Shown here: in pieces, positions 24,309-33,800 of the stretch
Numbering within the stretch: position 1 is the first letter of the stretch
Layout: every line of letters starts with the position of its first letter
NCBI RefSeq assembly: GCF_024305035.1
Contig: NZ_JAMWZB010000011.1
Coordinates: 62,001-126,000 of the forward strand
Origin: Algoriphagus sp.
Lineage (GTDB): Bacteria; Bacteroidota; Bacteroidia; Cytophagales; Cyclobacteriaceae
Length of the DNA stretch: 64,000 bases
Direction: 5' to 3'
Notes under the pieces: generated by a model
Databases searched by the model: none
Told to the model about the DNA's origin: nothing
The model's input: the letters and a program-made list of their open reading frames with translations, nothing else
Program-made: the position numbers and the translations under genes

Positions 24309-24986
24309 CTATAAGTCGATATCAGGAATGTAAATTAAATCGTTGATCCAGGGTAAAGATTTTAAATATTCAAGCGTGATAGGGGCAATTCCAGAATCCA
24401 TTTCGATGACATGGCAGGCATTGTCGTTTTTTCCCTTTCGGGATACTGACATGGTGGCGATATTGGCTTTTTCCTGGGCGATGACCGAGGATATAAATGC
24501 AATAGCTCCTGAAATATCTTTTGCCTTGATGATTAACGTGTGGGCTTGGGCTGAGAAATTGGCAACAAACCCATCTATTTCGGCAATATTGATTAAACCA
24601 CCGCCTAGGCTTTCTCCGATCACTTCCATCATTTTTCCATCTTTAACAAGTTGGAGTTTGATGGTATTGGGGTGGTGGACCGAAGAATTACCAATGGACT
24701 TGAAACGGTAATTTAGACCTTTCTCTTTTGCGATATCCAAAGCGTCTTTGATTCGCTCATCGTCAGTTTTAAAATCCATCAAGCCCCCAATTATAGCCCG
24801 ATCACTTCCATGGCCCTCATAGGTTCTTGCAAAAGAATTATAAAATATGATGGAAACGCTGTCCGGTATTCCTCCCAAAAGACGGATTGCAGCACGTGCA
24901 ATTCTGACCACACCAGCGGTATGAGAGGAGGAGGGACCGATCATCACTGGACCTATCATATCAAAAACACTGCTTTTCCCTGGCAT
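24309..24986 (-). CDS. sdaAB: L-serine ammonia-lyase, beta subunit
   Basis: 225-residue beta subunit of the iron-sulfur L-serine dehydratase (L-serine to pyruvate and ammonia). The start KSSVFDMIGPVMIGPSSSHTAGVVRIARAAIRLLGG, with the PSSSHTAG motif, and YEGHGSDRAIIGGLMDF are family hallmarks. The C-terminal part (about 145-215, FSAQAHTLIIKAKDISGAIAFISSVIAQEKANIATMSVSRKG) is an ACT domain. The [4Fe-4S]-binding alpha subunit is normally encoded next to it but is not in this window. Being the first gene of an efflux operon is unusual. Cytoplasmic. Confidence 0.9.
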   Translation of the reverse strand: MPGKSSVFDMIGPVMIGPSSSHTAGVVRIARAAIRLLGGIPDSVSIIFYNSFARTYEGHGSDRAIIGGLMDFKTDDERIKDALDIAKEKGLNYRFKSIGNSSVHHPNTIKLQLVKDGKMMEVIGESLGGGLINIAEIDGFVANFSAQAHTLIIKAKDISGAIAFISSVIAQEKANIATMSVSRKGKNDNACHVIEMDSGIAPITLEYLKSLPWINDLIYIPDIDL

Positions 24987-25150
24987 TTGCTCTGTATTTC
25001 AAATTTGATGCTAAGGTAAGTTCACCTGATTATTTCTCCTAAAAATGTTTCTATTTGGATGAAATTCAACTTCTTTTTGACTTATTTCAACAATATTTAA
25101 CAAATCAACACTTAGACAATCCTAAAAAATGTACGCATTCGAACGGTTAT

Positions 25151-25951
25151 ATGAGCGATTTTGAAACAGTTTACTTCTCAATGGGGAAATCAAACCAATG
25201 GAAATCAGGTTCTGCCTTTCCTATTCCCAATCGGGCGATGGCTTTTGGAGACGGCCTGTTTGAAACGATGATTTTTGACGGGGAGAAAATTCGGTTTTTT
25301 GAATTTCATGTCGATCGACTCCGCAAAGGGATGAAGCTATTACACCTCGATCTCAGCCAACTCAATCCTGATGTAATCTTATCCTTCATCAATTCTACAG
25401 AGCCGCAACGAATCAAATGGACTGTCTTTAGAGCTGGGGCGGGCAAATATTCTCCCCATACCGGCCAAATCAATCAAGTCCTACAAATCGCACCATTTAA
25501 GAAAAAATCAGAAATCAGTCTTCAGGCAGTAATTAGTAGGGAAGTGTTTTTAGTGCCTTCTATGATTTCTCAGTGCAAGACTCTTAATTCGCTCCCTTAT
25601 GTGTTAGCTGCATTGGAGCGCGAAAAGCGTGGGGCAAATGAAATAATATTATTAGACCATAAGGGCAATGTCTCAGAGGCTGGAGCTTCGAATATTTTCT
25701 GGTCAATAGGGGAGGAGATTTTTACTCCCTCACTACAAGCCGGATGTATTGAGGGCGTCAGTAGGAAAGTTATCCTCCAAGAGCTAAACGATAATGGTTT
25801 TAAGGTAAAAGAAGGACTTTTTAAAGTCGACCAACTCCGTCAGGCTGATCGTGTCTGGATTTCAAATGCGACCGGGATAACGTATTTAAAATCAATCGAA
25901 GAAACAGTGTATTCAGATGATCCGGTGCCCTTGATTGAAAACCTGTTTTAA
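25151..25951 (+). CDS. Aminotransferase class IV (ADC-lyase / branched-chain aminotransferase family)
   Basis: 266-residue PLP enzyme of fold type IV. The motif IPNRAMAFGDGLFETMIFDG opens the domain; the PLP lysine is K143 in QCKTLNSLPYVLA; E176 in VSEAGASNIFW should contact the pyridine nitrogen; then GCIEGVSRKVI. The short length and sequence fit aminodeoxychorismate lyase (folate pathway) better than BCAT, but this is not decisive. A longer frame begins at a TTG at 25055, but the 32 extra residues look non-coding; the ATG at 25151 (MSDFETVYFSMGK) is preferred. Cytoplasmic, probably its own transcript, divergent from sdaAB. Confidence 0.82.
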   Translation: MSDFETVYFSMGKSNQWKSGSAFPIPNRAMAFGDGLFETMIFDGEKIRFFEFHVDRLRKGMKLLHLDLSQLNPDVILSFINSTEPQRIKWTVFRAGAGKYSPHTGQINQVLQIAPFKKKSEISLQAVISREVFLVPSMISQCKTLNSLPYVLAALEREKRGANEIILLDHKGNVSEAGASNIFWSIGEEIFTPSLQAGCIEGVSRKVILQELNDNGFKVKEGLFKVDQLRQADRVWISNATGITYLKSIEETVYSDDPVPLIENLF

Positions 25952-26014
25952 TTTTTTTGGCTAAAATTAAATCGACTTTACTTCACCTTGATTCTAAAAT
26001 CTTATATTTAACGG

Positions 26015-26029
26015 TTTGTATTTTACAAA
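26015..26029. promoter_or_regulatory. Palindrome upstream of the xylose operon, candidate operator
   Basis: TTTGTATTTTACAAA is a perfect 6-bp inverted repeat with a 3-base centre, 49 bases before the symporter ATG. Position fits a regulatory site; the binding protein is not known. Confidence 0.35.
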
Positions 26030-26078
26030 TTAGTCCTATACCAAAACGATTTGCCCAAAAACTAACCTATTATTCTAT

Positions 26079-27722
26079 ATGCTCTTAGAACCCTTGGATT
26101 TGGCAGTATTTATTGGATACTGCTTACTAATTATCGGAATGGGGCTTTTTGTCTCTCAGGAGAAAAAAGGTCATGTTAAAAACTCTTCTGATTATTTTCT
26201 AGCCTCCAAAGCGTTGCCTTGGTGGGCAGTCGGTGCCTCCCTGATCGCTTCCAATATCTCAGCCGAACAATTTATCGGAATGTCAGGATCGGGTTTTGCA
26301 TTAGGTTTGGCAATCTCGACGTATGAATGGATGGCCGCAGCTACTTTGCTGGTAGTTGCGATATTTTTCTTACCGATTTATATTAAGAAAGGCATTTATA
26401 CCATGCCTGGATTTCTCCTGGATCGCTATGATACTCGAGTTCGTACGACCATGGCAATCTTTTGGCTCTTACTTTATGTATTTGTCAATTTAACCTCTGT
26501 GTTGTATCTGGGGGCTTTGAGTTTGAATACCATCTTGAATGTTCCCATGGTTTATGGAATTATTGGATTGGCACTTTTTGCCATGATTTATTCAATATAT
26601 GGAGGATTGAAAGCAGTTGCCTGGACCGATGTGATTCAGGTCGTATTTTTAATCGCTGGCGGATTGGCCACTACTTATATTGCTCTACAGATGGTCGGTG
26701 GCGGAGATGCCTGGGAAGGATTGGGATTACTTCGGCAAGAGGTGCCGGGTCATTTTTCCATGATTTTGTCTAAAGGGGAAATGATGATTCCCGATGGAAA
26801 AGGAGGTACATATGATGCCTATCAGGATTTGCCGGGAATATCTGTTTTAGTAGGGGGGATGTGGATTACCAATTTAAGCTATTGGGGCTTCAATCAGTAC
26901 ATCACTCAGCGGGCCCTGGCTGCCAAAAGTCTTGATGAGGCACAAAAAGGGATGATTTTTGCCGGATTCTTGAAATTATTAATGCCATTGATCGTAGTCA
27001 TTCCAGGAATTGCCGCTTGGGTAATTGTCAAAAATGGCATCGATGTACAATTTATCGAATCAATGAAAGATCCGATAACAGGCTTGACCAAATCTGACCG
27101 TGCTTATCCGACCCTTCTTCAACTTCTTCCTGTGGGGCTCAAAGGCTTGGCTTTTGCAGCTTTGACTGCAGCAATTGTTTCTTCATTGGCTTCTATGGCT
27201 AACAGTACCTCAACAATTTTTACCATGGATATTTACAAAAAATACTTTGGTCAAAATGCTTCCGAATCCACCCAAGTTAAAGTGGGACGAATTACTGCTG
27301 GGGTTGCTTTTATCGTTGCTGCAATTGTAGCCCCTGCGCTTGGGCAGCTGGATCAGGCTTTTCAATTTATTCAGGAATACACTGGTTTTATTAGCCCGGG
27401 TGTTTTTGCGATTTTCTTCTTTGGAGTATTCTGGAAAAAGACCACTTCAAATGCGGCTCTGGTTGGAGCGGGGCTCAGTATACCGCTTTCAGTCGTGTTA
27501 AAATTGGGTTTTCCAGCTTTGCCGTTTATCGATCGAATGGGAGTGGTATTCCTGATCTTGGCCACCCTAATGATTGTAATTTCATTGATTGAAGGAAAAG
27601 GAAAGGATCATCCAAACAGTATTGCAATCAGCAGGGAGTTGTTTAAAACAAGTTCAGCCTTTAAGGTTGGTGCATTTATCATCTCGGGAATTATTGCAGC
27701 ACTTTATATTGTATTCTGGTAA
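26079..27722 (+). CDS. Sodium/solute symporter (SSS family), probable xylose importer
   Basis: 547-residue inner-membrane Na+-coupled transporter related to SGLT. About 14 hydrophobic segments start at LDLAVFIGYCLLIIGMGLFVS. Family motifs include SSDYFLASKALPWWAVGASLIASNISAEQFIGMSGSGFALG, YSIYGGLKAVAWTDVIQVV, and the sodium-site region FAALTAAIVSSLASMANSTSTIFTMDIYKKY. A conserved NLSYWGFNQYITQRALAAKSLDEAQKG stretch is typical of sugar members. It is 2 bases before xylulokinase, so xylose (or a xyloside) is the likely cargo. This specificity is inferred from the operon. Confidence 0.9.
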   Translation: MLLEPLDLAVFIGYCLLIIGMGLFVSQEKKGHVKNSSDYFLASKALPWWAVGASLIASNISAEQFIGMSGSGFALGLAISTYEWMAAATLLVVAIFFLPIYIKKGIYTMPGFLLDRYDTRVRTTMAIFWLLLYVFVNLTSVLYLGALSLNTILNVPMVYGIIGLALFAMIYSIYGGLKAVAWTDVIQVVFLIAGGLATTYIALQMVGGGDAWEGLGLLRQEVPGHFSMILSKGEMMIPDGKGGTYDAYQDLPGISVLVGGMWITNLSYWGFNQYITQRALAAKSLDEAQKGMIFAGFLKLLMPLIVVIPGIAAWVIVKNGIDVQFIESMKDPITGLTKSDRAYPTLLQLLPVGLKGLAFAALTAAIVSSLASMANSTSTIFTMDIYKKYFGQNASESTQVKVGRITAGVAFIVAAIVAPALGQLDQAFQFIQEYTGFISPGVFAIFFFGVFWKKTTSNAALVGAGLSIPLSVVLKLGFPALPFIDRMGVVFLILATLMIVISLIEGKGKDHPNSIAISRELFKTSSAFKVGAFIISGIIAALYIVFW

Positions 27723-27724
27723 AG

Positions 27725-29227
27725 ATGAGAAAGCTATTATTAGGATTGGATATCGGGAGCTCAAGTGTGAAAGCTTCCCTATTAAATGCAGATACTGGAC
27801 GAGCTATCGCTGCGAAAGCGTTTCCTGAAGAGGAAATGCCCATTGATGCCCCAAAGGATGGCTTTGCCGAGCAAGATCCGGAAATGTGGTGGAAGTATGT
27901 ACAGCAAGCTTCTCACCATGTGCTTTCCCAAGCTTCGGTCAAAAAAGGAGAGCTCAAAGGGATTGGTATTGCCTACCAGATGCATGGCTTGGTATTGGTG
28001 GACAAAAATCACCGAGTTCTTCGATCCTCGATCATTTGGTGTGACAGTCGCGCAGTACCTATTGGAGACCAAGCTTTTAAAAGCCTTGGGGAAGCCTATT
28101 GCTTGGAAAATCTACTGAATTCTCCAGGAAATTTCACTGCATCAAAATTAAGGTGGGTCATCGAAAATCAACCTGAAATTGCTGGGCAAATTCACAAAAT
28201 GATGCTTCCCGGTGATTTTATCGCCATGAAGTTGACCGGAGAGATTAAAACCTCCGAAACGGGACTTTCCGAAGGAATTTTTTGGGATTTTAAAACCAAT
28301 GGATTGAGCCAAAAAGTCTTGGATCACTACCAAATCAATCCGGATTGGATTCCAGAAATTGTTCCTTCGTATTCGGTCCAAGGTACGGTTACTTCGCAAG
28401 CCTCAAAATCAACGGGGATAGAGGCCGGAGTTCCAGTAGCATATCGGGCTGGAGATCAGCCCAATAATGCGTTCTCTCTTCAAGTGCTAAAGCCGGGGGA
28501 ATTGGCGACTACGGCAGGAACATCGGGGACTGTTTATGGGGTGTGCGAAGAACCACTTTTTGATCCCTTATCACGCGTAAATACCTTTGTTCATGTAAAT
28601 CATCAGGAGCAAAAGCCATCCTATGGCGTGCTTCTTTGTGTCAACGGGACAGGTATTCTCAATAGTTGGACCCGGCGATTGATGGGGGGGAATCGAATCG
28701 GTTACGATGAGATGAATAATCTGGCGTCTTCGGCAGGAATTGGATCGCAAGGTCTGACGTTTATCCCCTTTGGAAATGGCGCCGAGCGAATTATGCAAAA
28801 TCGTCATGTTGGAGCACATCTTATTGGATTAGACCTGCTGAAGCATAGCAAAAATCATGTGTTGAGAGCCGCGCAAGAAGGAATTGTTTCTGCCTTGACT
28901 TTTGGGTTCCGAATCATGCAGGACATGGGGATGACTTTAACCACGGTCAAGGCCGGAAAAGCCAATATGTTTCTTAGTCCGATTTTCAGGAAAACCTTTA
29001 TTCACATGAATCGAGTCAACCTAGAGCTTTACAATACCGATGGAGCTCAGGGGGCCGCAAGAGGGGCTGGAATTGGAGCCGGTGTTTTCAATGGAGAGTC
29101 AGAGGCTTTTCAAGGACTGGAGCTGTTGGAGACCTTTGAACCCAATGAAAATTTCTTTGAGCCATATGAAGAAGTTTACTCCCGCTGGAAAAATCAATTG
29201 GAGCAAATCCAAAAAATGAATCTATAA
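27725..29227 (+). CDS. xylB: Xylulokinase
   Basis: 500-residue FGGY-family kinase phosphorylating D-xylulose to xylulose 5-phosphate. The N-terminal phosphate loop is LLGLDIGSSSVKASLLNADTG; then GIGIAYQMHGLVLVDKNHRVLRSSIIWCDSRA (sugar contacts including M-H-G and W-C-D). LPGDFIAMKLTGEIKTSETGLSEG is the FGGY signature region and AGDQPNNAFSLQVLKPGELATTAGTSGTV the second-domain phosphate motif. AKANMFLSPIFRKTFIHMNRVNLELYNTDGAQGAARGAGIGAG closes the domain. Order symporter-xylB-xylA supports the assignment. Cytoplasmic. Confidence 0.95.
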   Translation: MRKLLLGLDIGSSSVKASLLNADTGRAIAAKAFPEEEMPIDAPKDGFAEQDPEMWWKYVQQASHHVLSQASVKKGELKGIGIAYQMHGLVLVDKNHRVLRSSIIWCDSRAVPIGDQAFKSLGEAYCLENLLNSPGNFTASKLRWVIENQPEIAGQIHKMMLPGDFIAMKLTGEIKTSETGLSEGIFWDFKTNGLSQKVLDHYQINPDWIPEIVPSYSVQGTVTSQASKSTGIEAGVPVAYRAGDQPNNAFSLQVLKPGELATTAGTSGTVYGVCEEPLFDPLSRVNTFVHVNHQEQKPSYGVLLCVNGTGILNSWTRRLMGGNRIGYDEMNNLASSAGIGSQGLTFIPFGNGAERIMQNRHVGAHLIGLDLLKHSKNHVLRAAQEGIVSALTFGFRIMQDMGMTLTTVKAGKANMFLSPIFRKTFIHMNRVNLELYNTDGAQGAARGAGIGAGVFNGESEAFQGLELLETFEPNENFFEPYEEVYSRWKNQLEQIQKMNL

Positions 29228-29264
29228 TTAACACAAAAACCTTTTAAACCTAAAAAACCAAATT

Positions 29265-30578
29265 ATGTCGAAGACTTATTTCAAAGGCATCGATAAGATA
29301 CCATTCGAGGGAAAAGAAAGTGATAATCCACTTGCTTTTCGCTACTATGATGAAAATCGAATCATTGGTGGCAAAACCATGAAAGAGCATTTCAAATTTG
29401 CAATTGCCTATTGGCATTCCTTCTGTGGAACTGGAGGGGATCCTTTCGGTCCTGGAACGATTACCCATCCCTGGGATGCTGATCCTGATCCGGTACAGCG
29501 CGCAAAAGATAAAATGGATGCTGCTTTCGAGTTTATTTCAAAAATCGGAGCCCCCTATTATTGTTTTCACGATGTTGATTTGATCGATGAAGGGCCCACG
29601 CTTGCGGAGTATGAACGACGGATGCAGCTAATTTCTGATTATGCGCTTCAAAAGCAAAAAGATACAGGGATCAAACTCCTTTGGGGTACAGCCAATGTGT
29701 TTAGCAATCCACGCTATATGAATGGTGCCTCGACTAATCCTAATTTTGATGTGCTGGCCTTTGCAGGGACTCAAGTGAAAAACGCCCTGGATGCTACCAT
29801 CAAATTGGGTGGAGAAAATTATGTGTTTTGGGGTGGTAGAGAAGGATACATGTCTCTGCTAAATACCGATATGAAGCGGGAAACTGAGCATTTGGCAAGA
29901 TTCCTCACCATGGCAAGAGACTATGCCCGCAAGCATGGATTCAAAGGTACCTTTTTTATCGAGCCTAAGCCGATGGAGCCGACCAAACATCAATACGACT
30001 ATGATTCGGCCACTGTAATTGGCTTTCTTAGACATTATGGATTGGACAAAGATTTCAAATTAAACATCGAGGTGAATCATGCCACCTTGGCAGGGCATAC
30101 CTTCCAGCATGAGCTTCAGGTAGCAGCAGATGCGGGGATGCTTGGAAGTATTGATGCCAATCGTGGAGATTATCAAAATGGCTGGGATACGGATCAATTT
30201 GCCTTGAATTTGCAAGAATTGACCGAAGCGATGCTCGTGTTAATCTCATCGGGGGGCCTTCAGGGTGGAGGAGTAAATTTTGATGCTAAAATTCGGAGAA
30301 ACTCCACGGATATGGATGATTTGTTTTTGGCTCACATCGGAAGTATGGATGCGTTTGCCAGGAGCATGCTGATCGCCCAGGATATTTTGGATAAATCCGA
30401 TTATTTGGAACGAAGAAAGCAGCGATACTCCAGTTTTGATCAAGGGAAAGGAAAGGAGTTTGAAGAAGGAAACCTTGGCTTGGAGGATTTACGAAATTAT
30501 GCCTTGCAAGTGGGTGAGCCTCAGCAAATCAGTGGGAAACAGGAATACTATGAAAATCTCCTGAATCGATTTATTTAA
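29265..30578 (+). CDS. xylA: Xylose isomerase
   Basis: 437-residue class II xylose isomerase converting D-xylose to D-xylulose with two divalent metals. The start [61 protein letters not shown] is diagnostic. It is followed by [20 protein letters not shown] (catalytic His), [34 protein letters not shown] (metal Glu), [18 protein letters not shown] and [18 protein letters not shown] (metal Asp). Normal length and strong match. It follows xylB by 37 bases; a terminator lies beyond it. Confidence 0.97.
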   Translation: MSKTYFKGIDKIPFEGKESDNPLAFRYYDENRIIGGKTMKEHFKFAIAYWHSFCGTGGDPFGPGTITHPWDADPDPVQRAKDKMDAAFEFISKIGAPYYCFHDVDLIDEGPTLAEYERRMQLISDYALQKQKDTGIKLLWGTANVFSNPRYMNGASTNPNFDVLAFAGTQVKNALDATIKLGGENYVFWGGREGYMSLLNTDMKRETEHLARFLTMARDYARKHGFKGTFFIEPKPMEPTKHQYDYDSATVIGFLRHYGLDKDFKLNIEVNHATLAGHTFQHELQVAADAGMLGSIDANRGDYQNGWDTDQFALNLQELTEAMLVLISSGGLQGGGVNFDAKIRRNSTDMDDLFLAHIGSMDAFARSMLIAQDILDKSDYLERRKQRYSSFDQGKGKEFEEGNLGLEDLRNYALQVGEPQQISGKQEYYENLLNRFI

Positions 30579-30764
30579 AATCACAGGTGAATTGATAGGG
30601 AGATGTCGGGTTTTCAATTTCCTTTCCAATGCAAAGGGAGAAGAGGAATGGGTTTCCACTTTGTTTAGCTCAAGGAATCTGGCTCTTTCAATTTAATTTA
30701 GACTTTCCTATAGTCCATGTGAAGAATTTATCGGTAAGTAGGTAGGTACTTATAGAACTCTCAG

Positions 30765-30801
30765 AAAAAAGTCCATGGATCATATCCAATTGGACTTTTT
30801 C
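30765..30801 (+). terminator. Intrinsic terminator of the xylose operon
   Basis: AAAAAAGTCCA and TGGACTTTTT flank a 15-base loop (GTCCA 30771-30775, TGGAC 30791-30795), with an inner GGAT/ATCC pairing and a T-run after. It lies 190 bases past xylA, in the 294-base gap before the hybrid regulator gene; I see nothing else in that gap. Confidence 0.7.
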
Positions 30802-30872
30802 TATTTCTAATTGACCTAGAATCAAGCTACAATCCTTTACTTTGTAAAAATCCCATTCTTAAGAAATAAACA

Positions 30873-33800
30873 ATGGTGAGTAATCAAAGAATTTGTGTAA
30901 TGGTGTTATTGTTGGTGTTATTCAACCAATTTTCAGAAATCGTCTTAGCACAAAATCAAAGAAATCAGCTTGTTTTTAGAAGATTGGATGAAAATCTAGG
31001 GCTGTCCAATGCCAATGTGCAAAGTATAATCAGGGATAAGCAAGGCATGGTTTGGTTTGGAACTGCTTACGGATTGTACCGCTATGACGGCACTCGGATT
31101 AAATCCTTTTTGAGTACCAAGGATTCGGCCTCATTGTCTCATAATAATATTACCAAGCTATTTATTGGACCCGACGGAATGCTTTGGGTTAAAAATGTAA
31201 ACGGTTTATTTGACATATATAATCCAGAGTCTGAATTTTTTATTAAAGCTGATTTGGAGTTTTACCGTAAATATGGTTTAAAATCCGATGCGATAGGAAT
31301 GTTGCTTCAGGATCGACAAGAGCGATTTTGGTTTACTCACCCAGATCAAGGCTTGAGTATTTACTTTCCGGAAGAAAAGAAGACCGAAATAATTCAAAAG
31401 AATCCTTCCAAAAGAAGCATAAGGTCAAATCAAATCAGCTCCATAGCTGAAGGAAAAGATGGAAAAATCTGGATAGTTTATCCTTCAGGTCATCTGGATT
31501 TGTTGGATCCTAATCAATTGAGCGTAATCCAATCGATTCAACTTTCCAATTCTGATTTACCTAAGTCGGCAAATTATGAAATCATGGTAGATTCCGACGG
31601 TGATGCTTGGATATTTGACCCTGATCGGGATTCTGGAATTTACTGGATTGATGGGCAAAGCTTAGAGGTGAAGGCTAATCGAAATGATAAAGGGCCTTTC
31701 CGACTTAATAACAATATGGTCAAAGCCATCACTGAGGTCGAAAAGGGTGAGATTTGGGTAGGTACTGACCATGGAGGAATTAATATTCTTGAAAAAGAAA
31801 ATCAGCGCGTAATATATCTCAAAGATCAGGGGTTAGTGAATTCCAATCTTTCTCATAATGTGGTTTATTCCCTTTACAAAGATCATGAAGACATCGTTTG
31901 GATAGGAACACATAAATTGGGCGTTGCCTTTTACCATCAGGGTTTGTTGCGCTTTTCGCATGTTCAAAAAAGTCTTGGTGACGATACTTCTTTGCCGTTT
32001 AATGATGTGAATGCTTTTGTGGAGGATAGTTTAGGTAATCTCTTTATCGGTACTAACGGCGGAGGTCTTATTTACCATGATAGGATAAAGGGTACCTATA
32101 CTCAATACCTAAATGACCCGGAAAATCCGAGGAGTTTGCCGGGCAATGTCATTGTAGATTTGATGATAGACCATCGAGGAATCCTTTGGATCGGGACATA
32201 TCTCAATGGGTTGGGGTCTTTTGATGGGAAAAATTTTAAGAATTATACCTATGAATCCACTAATCAAAATGGAATTCCAGGTCCAAGTATTTGGAAACTT
32301 TTTGAAGATAGTAAGCGGAGAATTTGGATAGGAACACTAAAATCCGGGCTTGCAGTCTTGGATGAAAATAGGGTTACTTTTGCACCCTATCCAGCAGGAA
32401 AACCGCCTTTCTATATTCATAATCAATATATTACTAGTTTTGAAGAAGACCGGCTTGGTAATATTTGGATAGCGGGGGGGAGTGGATTAAACGTAGTCAA
32501 TTACGAAAAAGGAACTAGTATTTATTTTTCTGAATCTGATCGATCCGGTCTAAAAGAAGCTTATGTGACAGAGGTTTTTCGTGATTCAGAGGATCAAATA
32601 TGGCTGACTACAATTAATGGACTTCAATATTTTAAGGAAAGTGATAGCAGTTTCGTCCATTATGGGTTGGAAGAAGGTTTGCCATCTCCTTTTTTAATTG
32701 ATCTTTTAGAAGATGATAATCATAATCTTTGGATAAGTTCTCATTTGGGCCTCTCGTATGCCCAAATAGATCGATCTGTGGAACCCTTTAAGATTTCTTT
32801 TCAAAACTTTGATCCAAAAGATGGGCTTCAGGCGGCCTTATTCAATAAAAATTCAGCAATCAATACTCGGGATGGTGCCTTTATCTTTGGGGGGCCCAAT
32901 GGGTATAATATTTTCAAGTCTGAGAATTTTGCATTTGAGCGCAATGACCCATCGGTGGTTTTTACCGATTTACAGTTATTTAATCAAGAGGTAAAAGTAG
33001 GGCAGCAAATCAATGATCGAATATTGCTTGACAAAGCACTTAATTATACAGAAAAGTTAGTTCTTAAACATAATGAGAACATCTTCTCAATTAGTTTTAG
33101 TGCGCTCAATTTTCTTTATCCCGAGAAGAATAAATACCGATATAAATTACTGGGTTTTAACAATGAATGGATTTATTTAAATGAAAATCTTGCTAAAGTA
33201 ACCTTTACTAATCTGGACCCGGGATACTATACGTTGGTCGTGCAGCCAGGGACTGTTTTGGATGGATGGAGCGAAAAGGAATATTCCTTAGATTTGGAAG
33301 TTTTAGCACCTTTTTGGAAAACCCCTCTTGCATATTTTCTTTACTTGATCGTGATTTTTGTCCTTGTACTTTATTTTCGAAATCAGTTTTTACAAAGGCA
33401 AAGAGACAAATTTGAACGAGAACAAGCCCTCTTGGAAAGCCAGCGAATCCAGGAACTTGATAAAATGAAAACTAAATTTTTTACCAATTTGAGTCATGAA
33501 TTTAGAACACCACTTTCGCTGATTATGACTCCTGCTGAACATTTGATTTCAAATTCAAAGGATAAGGTTTTAACCGGGCAATATAAAATCATTCAGCGAA
33601 ACGCAAGAAGATTGCTAAAACTAATCAATCAATTGATTGATGTGAAAAATATAGAAAAGGGAACCTTGGATTTTTATCCCTCCGAAGGAGATATAGTTCA
33701 GTTTTTGAAATCCGGGGTTGCTGATTTCCAAGAGCTTTCGGAGAACCAACACATTATTCTTCATTTTGAGAGCAACATTCCCGGACAGCAAGCCATTTTT

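Noticed and set aside
25055-25150. N-terminal extension of the class IV aminotransferase from a TTG
   Set aside because: The extra 32 residues have no family similarity and the ATG at 25151 starts just before the conserved domain.
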